Notes under the pieces: model-generated
Databases searched by the model: none
What the model was told of the DNA's origin: nothing
The model's input: the letters and a program-made list of their open reading frames with translations, nothing else
Made by a program: the position numbers and the translations under genes
Assembly: GCF_000317895.1 (NCBI RefSeq)
Contig: NC_019567.1
Location: forward strand, 1,240,001-1,304,000
DNA from: Bdellovibrio bacteriovorus str. Tiberius
Lineage (GTDB): Bacteria > Bdellovibrionota > Bdellovibrionia > Bdellovibrionales > Bdellovibrionaceae
DNA length: 64,000 bases
Direction of reading: 5' to 3'
In this document: piece by piece, positions 51,547 through 60,627 of the stretch
Numbering within the stretch: the first letter of the stretch is position 1
How the letters are laid out: each line of letters begins with the position of its first letter

Positions 51547-51974
51547 TTTCTATTCTGGTACCAATTCCACAGTGATTGTGCGAATTGGTCAGCACTGGTG
51601 CTGCCGTCATGAAGGGACTTCACTCGGCGCAAAGCCATGGCTTGGTCTTTTTGTTGGATTTTCAGAATGCGGAAAAGTTCGGTGACGTTTTTGCCTTTGC
51701 CGGATTTCAGGTCTTTGCCTAAGTTGTCATAATTGATCGTTGCGAACTGCTGAGCTTCCAGGGCCATTTCATCCATGGCGCTGGTCGGAGCTGCTGTGGC
51801 CGTTGCTGTTGACGCCGGAGCCGGGCCGCTTTTCATGATTTCAGCATCATGAGCATGGGTTTCCCAGTTCGGTACCAGAGCTTCTTCGGCTTCCGGAGTG
51901 GAAGCCGGAGGAGTGGTCGCGCAGCCCGTGGCCAACAACAGCAGTACAACAAGACCTTTTGATTTCTTCAGCAC
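51543..51974 (-). CDS. Hypothetical lipoprotein (143 aa)
   Basis: The 143-residue product has a lipoprotein signal (GLVVLLLLATGC, Cys18). A Pro/Ala/Thr/Ser-rich linker runs to about residue 65, followed by a helical domain of about 75 residues (TELFRILKIQQKDQAMALRR) ending in WNWYQNRN. No family recognised. It follows the pirin gene after nine bases on the same strand and may share its transcript. Confidence 0.65.
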   Translation of the reverse strand: MLKKSKGLVVLLLLATGCATTPPASTPEAEEALVPNWETHAHDAEIMKSGPAPASTATATAAPTSAMDEMALEAQQFATINYDNLGKDLKSGKGKNVTELFRILKIQQKDQAMALRRVKSLHDGSTSADQFAQSLWNWYQNRN

Positions 51975-51983
51975 AAAAACTCC

Positions 51984-52880
51984 TTACCCTTTGTTCGCCG
52001 GTTCCGGTGGCAATGGGATAATATCAGTTTCGCCGGGGACCTGCGGGAAGGTCAACTCTCGCCATTGTTTTTTGGCCTCTTCAATTTTTTCCTGCGAAGA
52101 GGAAACATAGTTCCAGTAAATATAGCGCGGCTCTGGGAACGGTTCGCCGCCAAGAACAATGACTTGTGTGTCTTCGGTGGCGGTGACTTTCAAAGATGAG
52201 CCCTGTTCCAGGACCACAAAGTCGTCCGGTGGAATGATTTTGCCATCAATATCCAGGCTGCCTTTGATGATATAGAAAGCCAGTTCCTGCGTGCCGGGAT
52301 CATAGTGGAAGGTTTTTCCCTTTTGAAGCTTCACGTCCATGAAGAACAGCGGTGAATAAACATCCACCGGGGACTTTTTGCCCAGAGCTTCACCCGCAAT
52401 CAGCATCACGTCCGCATCATCGACCTTAAAGCGCGGAATGCTGCTTTCAGGGTGGTGTTTGAAACTGGGTTCGCGGTCTTCTTCACTTAGCGGCAGTGCC
52501 ACCCAGAACTGCAGCAGGTGAAGGCGGTGTGCTTTGCCGATGACGTCTTCAGGCAGTTTTTCAGAATGTGAGATTCCTTTGCCCGCAGTCATCCAGTTCA
52601 CGTCGCCCGGTGAAAGCACCTGTTTGTGTCCCAGGCTGTCGTGGTGAAGAACTTTTCCCTCCAGCAGGTAGCTGAGGGTGGACAAACCAATGTGAGGATG
52701 AGGGCGCACATTCAGTCCGTCACCTGCGGCGAAGTCGGTGGCCGGAAAATAGTCGAAAAAGATGAACGGGCCTACCATTCGCTTTTTGGCGTAGGGAATA
52801 AGACGGTGAACTTGAGGTCCTCCAACAGAGACCAGCCTTGGTGCAATTTCCATCAGAATATGATTTTGCGTAGAACTCAT
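51984..52880 (-). CDS. Pirin family protein
   Basis: A 298-residue double cupin protein. The N-terminal metal-binding cupin has VRPHPHIGLSTLSYLLEG (His pair and later Glu) and the GDVNWMTAGKGISHSE block, which together hold the metal ligands of pirins. The C-terminal cupin begins at about residue 190. Bacterial pirins include quercetin dioxygenases and regulators of pyruvate dehydrogenase; which applies here is unknown. The neighbour across the start is a divergent nucleosidase gene. Confidence 0.9.
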   Translation of the reverse strand: MSSTQNHILMEIAPRLVSVGGPQVHRLIPYAKKRMVGPFIFFDYFPATDFAAGDGLNVRPHPHIGLSTLSYLLEGKVLHHDSLGHKQVLSPGDVNWMTAGKGISHSEKLPEDVIGKAHRLHLLQFWVALPLSEEDREPSFKHHPESSIPRFKVDDADVMLIAGEALGKKSPVDVYSPLFFMDVKLQKGKTFHYDPGTQELAFYIIKGSLDIDGKIIPPDDFVVLEQGSSLKVTATEDTQVIVLGGEPFPEPRYIYWNYVSSSQEKIEEAKKQWRELTFPQVPGETDIIPLPPEPANKG

Positions 52881-52959
52881 GATCGGACCCCTTTTCTTCT
52901 GCGAAATATCATGTTAGCTTAAACCAATTTACCAATTGAAGAAAATTATTAGGAGTAGC

Positions 52960-53733
52960 ATGAAAACAAAAAAAGAAATCGTCGATAACTGGTTGCCTCG
53001 CTACACAGGCGTGCCGCTGAATGAATTTGGGCATTATATCCTGCTTACAAACTTCGGTAACTACGTGAAAATGTTTGCCGAACAGTTCAACGTGCCGGTG
53101 CGCGGTTTGGATAAACCGATGCAAAGTGCCACGGCTGAAAACATCACCATCCTGAACTTCGGAATGGGCAGTGCGTTGGCTGCAACCTGCATGGACTTGC
53201 TGTCTGCAATCAATCCCAAGGCCGTTTTGTTCCTGGGTAAATGCGGTGGTATCAAAAAGAAAAATCAACTGGGCGACTTCGTACTGCCTATCGCGGCGAT
53301 CCGCGGTGAAGGTACAAGTAACGAATACCTGCCGGCTGAAATCCCGGCACTGCCTTCTTTCCGTCTGCAAAAAGCCGTTTCCACAATGATCGCGAAACAC
53401 AGCTGCGATTACTGGACAGGCACAGTTTACACGACGAACCGCCGCGTGTGGGAACACGACGAACAGTTCAAAGACTATCTGACCAAAACCCGCGCTATGG
53501 CCGTGGACATGGAAACTGCGACCATCTTTGTGACAGGTTTTGTGAACGAAATTCCGCGTGGTGCCTTGTTGCTTGTGTCTGACAACCCAATGATTCCAGA
53601 CGGTGTGAAGACAGAGGAAAGCGACAAGAAGGTCACAGCCAGCTTTGTAGACAAGCATTTGGCTATCGGCATTGATTCCCTGCGTGAGCTGCGTGACTCT
53701 GGTGAGTCCGTGAAGCACATGCGCTGGGATTGA
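52960..53733 (+). CDS. AMP nucleosidase-like protein
   Basis: A 257-residue member of the nucleoside phosphorylase fold (PNP_UDP_1). Visible are the phosphate/substrate loop FGMGSALAATCMDLL, KAVLFLGKCGGI and the purine-binding VDMETATIFV with its Glu. It looks like the short AMP nucleosidases (TIGR01721-like), which split AMP into adenine and ribose 5-phosphate. For a predator this could help salvage prey nucleotides. I take the ATG at 52960 with AGGAG eight bases upstream. Confidence 0.8.
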   Translation: MKTKKEIVDNWLPRYTGVPLNEFGHYILLTNFGNYVKMFAEQFNVPVRGLDKPMQSATAENITILNFGMGSALAATCMDLLSAINPKAVLFLGKCGGIKKKNQLGDFVLPIAAIRGEGTSNEYLPAEIPALPSFRLQKAVSTMIAKHSCDYWTGTVYTTNRRVWEHDEQFKDYLTKTRAMAVDMETATIFVTGFVNEIPRGALLLVSDNPMIPDGVKTEESDKKVTASFVDKHLAIGIDSLRELRDSGESVKHMRWD

Positions 53734-53808
53734 TTTCAGACATATTGTCCGTTCCGTGATTTCCAAAATCCCCTCGGGTCGACTAGGGTCAATGCCTAGG
53801 AGGCCTGC

Positions 53809-54276
53809 ATGGGGAAGTGGCTTGTGCTTATTCTGACGATCTTCGCTTTATCAACCGGGGTCGCAAACGACGGGTTGCCGTCACCATTGCCTGATGATCC
53901 CTATCCGGGGGAACCTTATCCTGTACCACCTCCAGCTCCGCCCAAAGATGTCCCTTATTCGTTGGGAGGCGGGGAAACGGGCCGCTTCGGCACCAGAACT
54001 TTTGATTTCTTTCCACGTGCTGATCTGAACCGAATCAAACGCATTCGTTTGGTGGGGCTGCGCAACAATCTTGAGATTGTCGAAGTGCGCATTCAGTATG
54101 CGGATTATTCTGGAGAGCGCCGTGAGTATCGACTGGAAGGTGAATTGAAATCCAGCGGAGTGCGTGAAGCCGTTTTGGATGGGCGTCCGGTTTATCGAAT
54201 ATCCGTGAAAGCCTCGCCTTCGTACTTCTGGAAAAAGCCCGGTGGGTTCCGAGTTGATGTGATCGCAGTGAAGTGA
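53809..54276 (+). CDS. Secreted hypothetical protein with Pro-rich linker
   Basis: The 155-residue product has a signal peptide (WLVLILTIFALSTGVA). A Pro-rich stretch lies at about residues 24-46, and a small beta-sandwich follows with RIRLVGLRNNLEIVEVRIQY and FRVDVIAV as its edge strands. This shape recalls small DUF2541-like domains, but I cannot confirm it. AGGAGG precedes the ATG. Confidence 0.65.
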   Translation: MGKWLVLILTIFALSTGVANDGLPSPLPDDPYPGEPYPVPPPAPPKDVPYSLGGGETGRFGTRTFDFFPRADLNRIKRIRLVGLRNNLEIVEVRIQYADYSGERREYRLEGELKSSGVREAVLDGRPVYRISVKASPSYFWKKPGGFRVDVIAVK

Positions 54277-54466
54277 GATATGCCTAAATTTCGAGCATGA
54301 AATTTAGATATGAAAATGCAAAAAGGTCTCGGTTTGAGGGGGCCTTTCCTGTGATTTTCACCTTTTTTCATGCAATTAACATATTGTGTCATTCCAGAAG
54401 TTGCGATATAACTGGGCCCACTTTAAATCACCTAGACGTTTTAATGCACTATTGGGGAGGCTCGTT

Positions 54467-55006
54467 TTGATCAATCCAGGCACTAACATGCACGCCGAAG
54501 AAATCGATACAGATTTGGATTCTGACCTAGATAACGAAAAAGAGGTTAAGAAATCGGCCTTCGACGTAGACGTCGATGAAGAACAGGAAACCGCTCTATT
54601 GGCGAGCCTGTCTGACAACCTTCTGATGGAAGGTGAAGAAGATGACCTGAACCTAGATGACGTTGAAAACATCCTTGAGCTTCAAGACACGAACTTCCCG
54701 AAGTTCACTTTGGCTAAAAACAAGGCACGTTTCCTGAGAATGGTGAGCTGGTACCGTGGTAAAGAAGAGTGGATCGAAGTAGCTCCTCTTTCTGGCGTGA
54801 CCAAACTGTTCAAAACGCAAACGAAAGAATTGGAAGGCATCCGTTCTTCCAAATTGGATTATGAAATGGAGCTTGAGACAGGAACTTTGACTCCTTCTCA
54901 GCGTTCCTACCGCCGCGATGAACTTAAAATGTGTAAAGTTCAGGAAAAAATGGCAGTTCACTTGATCTCTAAACTTCAAGTGAAAATCAAATCCGGCCGC
55001 CGCTAA
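54467..55006 (+). CDS. Hypothetical cytoplasmic protein with acidic N-terminus
   Basis: The product is about 179 residues. Residues 10-70 are rich in Asp and Glu (DTDLDSDLDNEKE, EGEEDDLNLDDVE) and probably unstructured. The C-terminal 110 residues are basic and helical, ending KIKSGRR. Such a charge split suggests binding to nucleic acid or to a basic partner. I choose the TTG at 54467, placed six bases after GGGGAGG; an ATG at 54488 is the alternative. No family recognised. A clear terminator follows. Confidence 0.65.
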   Translation: MINPGTNMHAEEIDTDLDSDLDNEKEVKKSAFDVDVDEEQETALLASLSDNLLMEGEEDDLNLDDVENILELQDTNFPKFTLAKNKARFLRMVSWYRGKEEWIEVAPLSGVTKLFKTQTKELEGIRSSKLDYEMELETGTLTPSQRSYRRDELKMCKVQEKMAVHLISKLQVKIKSGRR

Positions 55007-55066
55007 TTCGCCCGGCAGAGCTGTAGCGGCGGAAGCCGTGAAAGCTGAAGCAGTAAAAAGCTAATC

Positions 55067-55099
55067 AAACCCAGCCCTAAAAAGCTGGGTTTTGTTTTT
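55067..55099 (+). terminator. Rho-independent terminator
   Basis: AAACCCAGC (55067-55075) and GCTGGGTTT (55084-55092) form a 9-bp stem, followed by TGTTTTT. It ends the transcript of the gene at 54467-55006. Confidence 0.85.
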
Positions 55100-55101
55100 C
55101 C

Positions 55102-55176
55102 AAAAGGTACCTGCTTACTTTTTCCGAAGCGCTGCAGCTTACGCGCAGCTTCGGAAAAAGTAAGCAGGTACCTTTT
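55102..55176. repeat. 29-bp perfect inverted repeat with 17-base loop
   Basis: Bases 55102-55130 and 55148-55176 are perfect inverted copies with AAAAGGTACC at the outer edge. The loop reads GCTGCAGCTTACGCGCA. It lies directly behind a normal terminator and before the dps promoter region. Stem length is like that of H1 and H2, but the loop is much shorter and not related. Confidence 0.85.
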
Positions 55177-55277
55177 TGCCTTTTGTCTGGTTTCTCAGTT
55201 GGTGTGCAGTGCTCCTTTTTCATCTATGAATTTTGGTTTAGAGTTTAGGGCGTAGCTTTCACAGAAAGGTTCCGACC

Positions 55278-55781
55278 ATGAAAAAGAACAACAAGTCCGA
55301 AAAGCACGCTAAAACTTCCATCAACATTGGTATTCAGGAAAAAGACCGTCAAAAGATCGCTGACGGCTTGTCCCGTTTGTTGGCGGATTCTTACACTCTT
55401 TATCTTAAAACGCACAATTTCCATTGGAATGTCACAGGACCTCAGTTCCAGACATTGCACGTGATGTTTGAAGCTCAATATACTGAGCTGGCATTGGCGG
55501 TGGATCTGGTGGCAGAGCGCATCCGTTCTTTGGGTGTGGCTGCTCCGGGCACTTACAAGGAATTCGCAAAGCTGACCAGCATCGAAGAACCGGTCGGAGT
55601 GCCGTCCGCGACGGACATGATCAAACAACTGGTGGAAGGGCAGGAGGCTGTTGTTCGCACGGCTCGCTCGATCTTCCCATTGGTTGAAAAAGCCGGCGAC
55701 GAAGTCAGCGCGGATTTGTTGACGCAAAGAATGCAGCTTCACGAAAAAACGGCGTGGATGCTACGAAGCCTGTTGGAATAG
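55278..55781 (+). CDS. dps: Dps-like ferritin protein
   Basis: A 167-residue protein with the Dps/ferritin-like helical bundle. Visible are [28 protein letters not shown] with the ferroxidase His and Glu/Asp residues, and the following [18 protein letters not shown]. The N-terminal 15 residues are Lys-rich ([11 protein letters not shown]), which in Dps proteins helps bind DNA. It would store iron and protect DNA from peroxide. A strong terminator follows. Confidence 0.92.
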   Translation: MKKNNKSEKHAKTSINIGIQEKDRQKIADGLSRLLADSYTLYLKTHNFHWNVTGPQFQTLHVMFEAQYTELALAVDLVAERIRSLGVAAPGTYKEFAKLTSIEEPVGVPSATDMIKQLVEGQEAVVRTARSIFPLVEKAGDEVSADLLTQRMQLHEKTAWMLRSLLE

Positions 55782-55805
55782 TTTTTATTCCTAAAGGCAA
55801 AAATC

Positions 55806-55834
55806 AAAAGGCCTCCGCGATGGAGGCCTTTTTT
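55806..55834. terminator. Bidirectional terminator after dps
   Basis: AAAAGGCCTCC (55806-55816) and GGAGGCCTTTT (55822-55832) form an 11-bp stem with A- and T-rich flanks between convergent dps and the binding-protein gene. Confidence 0.9.
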
Positions 55835-56570
55835 ATTTGGACAGCTGTTGATCGAGCAGCTTGCGATACTGGCGCTGGTTTTTCTTCAAAGCGGCCTCTA
55901 CCATCTGATAGGTCTTTTCATCGATGTCTTTTCGAAAGGCCACATGCAGGTTCAGGCTGGTGTTCGGCACAACAAACACCTGGTACTGATCGTTCACCTT
56001 CAGCTTGCGCAAAGTGTATTCGCCATTGGAAGCCGTGGGGATAAAGATGCCATCCAGTCTGTTGCCCTGGATTTTTTGAATATTCCGTTCAATGACGTTT
56101 TCACCACTTAAAGGCTCAATCTTGATACCATGTTTCAGCAGGTCGGTCGGGGTGAAAGAGTCTTTGGAATGCCCCAGGGTGCGTCCGCGGAAGTCCTCCA
56201 GGGATTTTGCTTTCATCAAGGGCGAGTTGCGCGGAATGATGATCGCCGAAGACGTGGTGAAGAGCGGTGTTTTGGAAAAGCGCATGTACTGTTCGCGTTC
56301 AGCAGACGGGACCAGGAATAATGCGACATCCACTTTCTTGTTCTGCATATCCCAAAGAACCCGGGCAAACGGAGTGGCCACCCATTGCACCTCGGTGTTG
56401 GGAATCTTCAGATAGTCCTGAAAGAATGTGATACCCGGACCTTGGGGATTTCCATTCAGAGTGAAAATATGCGGAGGCAGGTCATAGACATTCACCCGTA
56501 ACACACCACCAAAGGCAGTTGGCCCCCAGAAGCTTATCAATATAAAGAGAACAGATAGAAACTGTGGCAT
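55833..56570 (-). CDS. Periplasmic solute-binding protein, family 3-like
   Basis: A 245-residue exported protein with a signal peptide (LSVLFILISFWGPTAFG). The fold is that of SBP_bac_3 proteins: LRVNVYDLPPHIF at the start, WVATPFARVLWDMQNKKVDVAL, a hinge at SLEDFRGRTLGHSKDS and a final helix. It stands alone without permease or ATPase genes. It may therefore be an orphan receptor or a scavenging protein, rather than part of an amino-acid transporter. The ligand is unknown. Confidence 0.8.
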   Translation of the reverse strand: MPQFLSVLFILISFWGPTAFGGVLRVNVYDLPPHIFTLNGNPQGPGITFFQDYLKIPNTEVQWVATPFARVLWDMQNKKVDVALFLVPSAEREQYMRFSKTPLFTTSSAIIIPRNSPLMKAKSLEDFRGRTLGHSKDSFTPTDLLKHGIKIEPLSGENVIERNIQKIQGNRLDGIFIPTASNGEYTLRKLKVNDQYQVFVVPNTSLNLHVAFRKDIDEKTYQMVEAALKKNQRQYRKLLDQQLSK

Positions 56571-56859
56571 TCCAGAACGTCCTTAATAATCAGCCAGAAT
56601 CAATATAACAAAGACCGTCTGAAGCGACGAGCAGATTGTGGAAGCCTGTTTTGGGGTCAGAAACCGGCAAGAATTTGGGCAAAAAAAACGGAAGGGTCGG
56701 TCAAGCGGGATTTTTCGACCGACAAAAGTCCAGTGTTTTAGCCTGCTTAAAGTGTCTCAAAAAATATTTGCAACTGGCCCTAAATTCTCAGCGTGATACG
56801 CCGATAGGTACAAAGTGAGTCAAATAGGCTTTGTTAATGTTTCAAAAGGGGAGGACTAA

Positions 56860-57294
56860 ATGTCACGTACAGTTATGATCGTGGTGAGCGATAGCCAGGA
56901 AACAATCGAGAACACAAAAAAGTACTGGGAGAACCACGATGTGACAGTTCAAGCATATTCATCTGCACAGTTCAGAGAAGGGCTTGATAACGCATTTTTC
57001 AGACAACAACTAGTAGCGGGTGTTCCGGCTTTGGCTTCAGGCACAAGCCCGATCAACTCTGACGTGGGTGGTGGTAACGTTATCCAGTTCCCAACTCCAA
57101 CAGCTACTTCATCCAGCGTTCAAAAAATGGAAGAGCTTGAAGCTCACGCCATCGAAAACGCAATCGTACAATACAAAGGCAACCTGACTGAAGCGGCTAA
57201 AGCTTTGGGTATCGGTCGCGCGACTTTGTACCGCAAAGTGAAGCAATACCACATCGATCCTTCTGCTGCTCGCAAGAAGAAAGTGGCTGCTTAA
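56860..57294 (+). CDS. Orphan Fis-type DNA-binding protein
   Basis: The 144-residue product ends in an NtrC/Fis-type helix-turn-helix: LEAHAIENAIVQYKGNLTEA, then AKALGIGRATLYRKVKQY (about residues 93-130). The N-terminal 55 residues (TVMIVVSDSQETIENTKKYW) look like the first strands of a receiver domain but lack the acidic pocket and the phosphorylated Asp. No AAA+ domain lies between. It may act as a small regulator in competition with sigma54 activators. GGGGAGGA precedes the ATG; the 289 bases upstream hold no gene that I can see. Confidence 0.8.
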   Translation: MSRTVMIVVSDSQETIENTKKYWENHDVTVQAYSSAQFREGLDNAFFRQQLVAGVPALASGTSPINSDVGGGNVIQFPTPTATSSSVQKMEELEAHAIENAIVQYKGNLTEAAKALGIGRATLYRKVKQYHIDPSAARKKKVAA

Positions 57295-57311
57295 TTCTTC
57301 CTTTTGAATTG

Positions 57312-57353
57312 AAAGACAGGGGCCGGATGAAACTACATCCGGTCTTTGTTTTT
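57312..57353 (+). terminator. Terminator after the Fis-type gene
   Basis: CCGGATG (57323-57329) pairs with CATCCGG (57336-57342). An outer AAAGAC/GTCTTT is possible, and TTTGTTTTT follows. The next gene starts 12 bases on. Confidence 0.75.
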
Positions 57354-57364
57354 ACTGGACCGAG

Positions 57365-58570
57365 ATGACGCGGATCTTAGCAATTCTTCTGGCAGTCTCC
57401 TGCGCCTATGGGGCGTATCATTTCACTCTGCAGCGCGGATTCGTGAATCCGTATCCGGCAGTGTGTGATCTTGTCGCGGAAAGAATCTTTCTGGACGACC
57501 ATAAAATCAAAAACTGGAAAAAGACCTGCAGTCGGCGCAGCCGCCTGGTCACTCCGTATTCTGCGAAAAAGCTGATTATCAAGGACATGAACAATGCCCT
57601 GGCATTGCTGAAGGTCTCGCACCTTGAGGTCTATGATTCCTCTGAAGTCGCCAGCATCTGGCGCGGGGAAAGTCTTGAGACCGGCATTGAAAGCCGCTTT
57701 GTCGACGGGGAACTGGTTATTTATAAAATTCATCCTGATTCTCCGGCCCAGGATGCGGGTTTGAAACCCGGTGATGTCATTCAAAGCATCAATGCCGAAC
57801 AGCCCAATCCCTGGGAAGCGCAGACCGAGCAGGGCTCGTACCTGATGCTTCGTCAGGACAAAGAATTTTCTGTAAAAATCAAACCTCGCTCTATCCAGCG
57901 GTCCGAGGATCTGCATTTGGAATTTAGATCCGCACAAAATGCGGTGCTGGAAATTCCGTCTTTCCGTGCGGCGTTCTTTGAAGAAGAAAAACTGAAGACA
58001 CTGCAGCAGCAGATCGCGTCTTTGCGCAAGCTGGTGGTGGACCTGCGCGGAAACCCTGGCGGGAACTTCGTGGCAGGTCTGCGCTTTCTTTCATTGTTCA
58101 TGTGCAAGTCCGAAGAAGTGGGGCGTTTGGTAAAACCCCGTGCGCCGGTGAAAACGCTGGCGGAACTTCCCAACGATCTGCGCGATCAGGAACAACTGAC
58201 CGTGCTTGATAACAGCAGCGAGATTTTATTGAAGACTTACGACAACCCCCAATGCTTTAAAGGCGAAGTGCGGGTGTTGGTCGACGGAAAAAGTTCATCG
58301 GTGGCTGAAATGGTGGCGCAGGCTTTGAAAGAGTTTAAAAAGGCGCCGCTGCTGGGAAGCCCCAGTCGTGGTCAGTTGCTGGTCGGTGTCTGGTATCCAC
58401 TGGAAGAGGTGGGGCCAGGAGTGCAGATTTCCATCCCTGAGGCGATCTACATTAGTCACAACCAGCATCAGATCGAGGGACAGGGCGTGGATTTGGATAG
58501 AGTCTTGTATTACAGCCTGCCGGAAATGCAGGCGGGGATTGATTCTTGGGTGAAAAAGGCCCTCGACTAG
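57365..58570 (+). CDS. S41-family C-terminal processing protease
   Basis: A 401-residue exported protease with an N-terminal signal or anchor (RILAILLAVSCAYGAYHF). A PDZ domain lies at about residues 100-175 (SPAQDAGLKPGDVIQSIN). The S41 catalytic core has LVVDLRGNPGGNFVAGL and GKSSSVAEMVAQAL with the Ser nucleophile (about residue 318). It would cut proteins at the C-terminus in the periplasm, as Tsp/CtpA do. The ATG follows the previous terminator closely and lacks a strong ribosome binding site. Confidence 0.88.
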   Translation: MTRILAILLAVSCAYGAYHFTLQRGFVNPYPAVCDLVAERIFLDDHKIKNWKKTCSRRSRLVTPYSAKKLIIKDMNNALALLKVSHLEVYDSSEVASIWRGESLETGIESRFVDGELVIYKIHPDSPAQDAGLKPGDVIQSINAEQPNPWEAQTEQGSYLMLRQDKEFSVKIKPRSIQRSEDLHLEFRSAQNAVLEIPSFRAAFFEEEKLKTLQQQIASLRKLVVDLRGNPGGNFVAGLRFLSLFMCKSEEVGRLVKPRAPVKTLAELPNDLRDQEQLTVLDNSSEILLKTYDNPQCFKGEVRVLVDGKSSSVAEMVAQALKEFKKAPLLGSPSRGQLLVGVWYPLEEVGPGVQISIPEAIYISHNQHQIEGQGVDLDRVLYYSLPEMQAGIDSWVKKALD

Positions 58571-58743
58571 AGTCCCGGATGTATGGCGTTTGTCGTCTCA
58601 CAGTGAGATGATCATAATAATACGTCAAACATCTTTTGTACGTCTGTTCAGGCTCTGTGCAGCTAGAATGAATTGAAGTGGTTTATAAACGGCATACCTT
58701 TAGCAATGAAAGTCCTTAGTATTCATTTGCGAAGGGGTTATAA

Positions 58744-59361
58744 ATGAGGAACGCAAACGTGATCGAATTTCCTAAAGCACAATCCGTAAGAAAAAGACTG
58801 CAGGACAAAGCTCAAGAGCAAAAAGCTGTGCTTGTTCTTTCCATCGCGTCTGTGCTTTTGATGACGGTGTTCCTGAATCAGTGGCTGGTGCGCGGCCCGG
58901 ATCAAACCCTTGCTAACGGCGCCAATCGTGGTGTTGCGAGCTTTGAACCTTCCAGCTTCGCCAAAGATGTGAAGTGGGAACATGATCTGGCAAAAAGAAT
59001 GGCGACAGAAAAGTCTGCAATGGCGGCTAGCCTTGCGGAAGCACCGACATTGCGTGATGAACTTGTGTTTGGTTACCTTGAAGGCAAATACGGCATGAAG
59101 CTGGCGCAAGGCCGTATTGAAAGCCTGGAATTCATTGATGCTCAGGCGGGTGAACACCCAATGGCGATCGAAGACAAAGCCGGTTTCCTTAGAAAGTACT
59201 CTGAAGCTTTCGGTATGAACTATGCCGAAGTGTCTGTGGCCTCCAATGCAGCCGGGGAGCAAGTCTATAGTCTGATTGATTCCTCCAAGCAGATCATCGG
59301 CAAAGCCCAGTTTGTTACCGATGATCAAGGTCGCGTTCAAGCGATCAATTTCGGCCACTAA
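58744..59361 (+). CDS. Single-pass membrane protein of unknown function
   Basis: The 205-residue product has a short cytoplasmic start (NVIEFPKAQSVRKRLQDK) and one membrane helix at about residues 29-47 (VLVLSIASVLLMTVFL). The remaining 155 residues would lie in the periplasm, with a strand-rich end (QIIGKAQFVTDDQGRVQAIN). No family recognised. The RDD-protein gene follows after 39 bases on the same strand. Confidence 0.65.
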   Translation: MRNANVIEFPKAQSVRKRLQDKAQEQKAVLVLSIASVLLMTVFLNQWLVRGPDQTLANGANRGVASFEPSSFAKDVKWEHDLAKRMATEKSAMAASLAEAPTLRDELVFGYLEGKYGMKLAQGRIESLEFIDAQAGEHPMAIEDKAGFLRKYSEAFGMNYAEVSVASNAAGEQVYSLIDSSKQIIGKAQFVTDDQGRVQAINFGH

Positions 59362-59400
59362 TCTCTTTAGTGTTTCCTGTTTCAGGCCGATACGATCTGT

Positions 59401-60627
59401 ATGGTATTTCCAGATCTGTCGGCTCCAGAAGTTAAGCCTCATCATCCAAAATCCAGTACAGTGCCGGTGGCCTTTGTGGCGGACCGTTTTATCGCACTGA
59501 TACTGGATTTTTTGATTCTATCACCCATCGTCAGTCTGCTTGTTGCCGGTTTGGTCCGTCAGACAAAGACATTCTTCCTGCTGAATGCAAATTCTGCGGA
59601 AGGTGTGGTTGCGGCCGGCCTCGTTGTTATGGCGGTGGTCTTTATCGTGACCTTCCTGCAGTCCGTGTTTTTGTATTTCTGGCAGGCGACGCCGGGGCAG
59701 ATCTTTTTGCAACTGCGTGTGATTGCGTATCCGGTGTATCAGCCGCGTTTGTCTTATGCGCAGTGTGTGATTCGTTCGCTCAGCTGGACTTTCAGTTTCG
59801 TGCTGCTGGCTTTGCCATTTATGGAAATCCTCAGCCATCCGTTGCGCCGGGCCTTCCCGGATCGTGCCGCTGACACCTTGGTGATCACCCTTAAAAAAGT
59901 TCATGACGACGGACCTCATCCGATTGAGTCCCGCTTTATCAATTCATGGATGCGCATGAGCTTGTTGTTCCTGCTGCTGTTCGGAGTGCTGGGTTATTTT
60001 AAGACCTATCACAGCCTGTTGGCGGGAGAGTATCGGGAAAAAGGCGGCACCCAAGTCGCAGCCTGCAAAGAAATGCGCGGCAGTGCGGATCTTGAAGGTG
60101 TGGCGCGCCTGGATGCAGCGTTGTCTTTGTATTTGCTGAATGAAATTTCTGGCGAGTGTCTGGATAAAGAAGCGGAAGTGGCGTTGTGGGGGGACCCGGT
60201 CAATGCCCAGCCGCTGGCTTATCTGGCCAAATACCTTTTGGCTGATGGCGAGGCCCAGGAACAATACCTCAGCAAAATCTGCGAAGACTCGTCTTCGTCC
60301 ACGTGCGCGTTGGCGCGCTATATGGCGGAAGAAGGAAACTTCGATGATCTGGAACAGGCGGACGGTCATCTGTGGACGACCAAGTTCCTGAAGTCCGAAG
60401 AGCTGTTTGCCTCCAACGACTTTGCCGGCAGTTTGAAAGCCATTTCGGAATTGCAAAAAAATCCGATTCTGCAGTCCGGTCTTGAAAAACGTTTCGTTCG
60501 TTCGGTGTGGGCTTTGCGTGATGCCGAGCTGATCCCGCAAGGTGGCAATGGCGGTCGTATGCCGGCCAGTGCGGCTGAGCAGGAAAGCTGGATTGACGAC
60601 TTTAAAGAACGTTACGAGGTTCCATGA
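59401..60627 (+). CDS. RDD-domain membrane protein
   Basis: The 408-residue product has an RDD domain at about residues 20-155. FVADRFIALILDFLILSP holds the Arg-Asp marks, and ATPGQIFLQLRVI and RSLSWTFS follow. A further hydrophobic segment lies at about 180-200 and a roughly 200-residue soluble C-terminal part with Cys residues follows. RDD proteins are membrane proteins of mixed role (transport, Na+/H+ exchange in a few). The stop overlaps the rhomboid start (ATGA), so the two are coupled. Confidence 0.8.
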   Translation: MVFPDLSAPEVKPHHPKSSTVPVAFVADRFIALILDFLILSPIVSLLVAGLVRQTKTFFLLNANSAEGVVAAGLVVMAVVFIVTFLQSVFLYFWQATPGQIFLQLRVIAYPVYQPRLSYAQCVIRSLSWTFSFVLLALPFMEILSHPLRRAFPDRAADTLVITLKKVHDDGPHPIESRFINSWMRMSLLFLLLFGVLGYFKTYHSLLAGEYREKGGTQVAACKEMRGSADLEGVARLDAALSLYLLNEISGECLDKEAEVALWGDPVNAQPLAYLAKYLLADGEAQEQYLSKICEDSSSSTCALARYMAEEGNFDDLEQADGHLWTTKFLKSEELFASNDFAGSLKAISELQKNPILQSGLEKRFVRSVWALRDAELIPQGGNGGRMPASAAEQESWIDDFKERYEVP

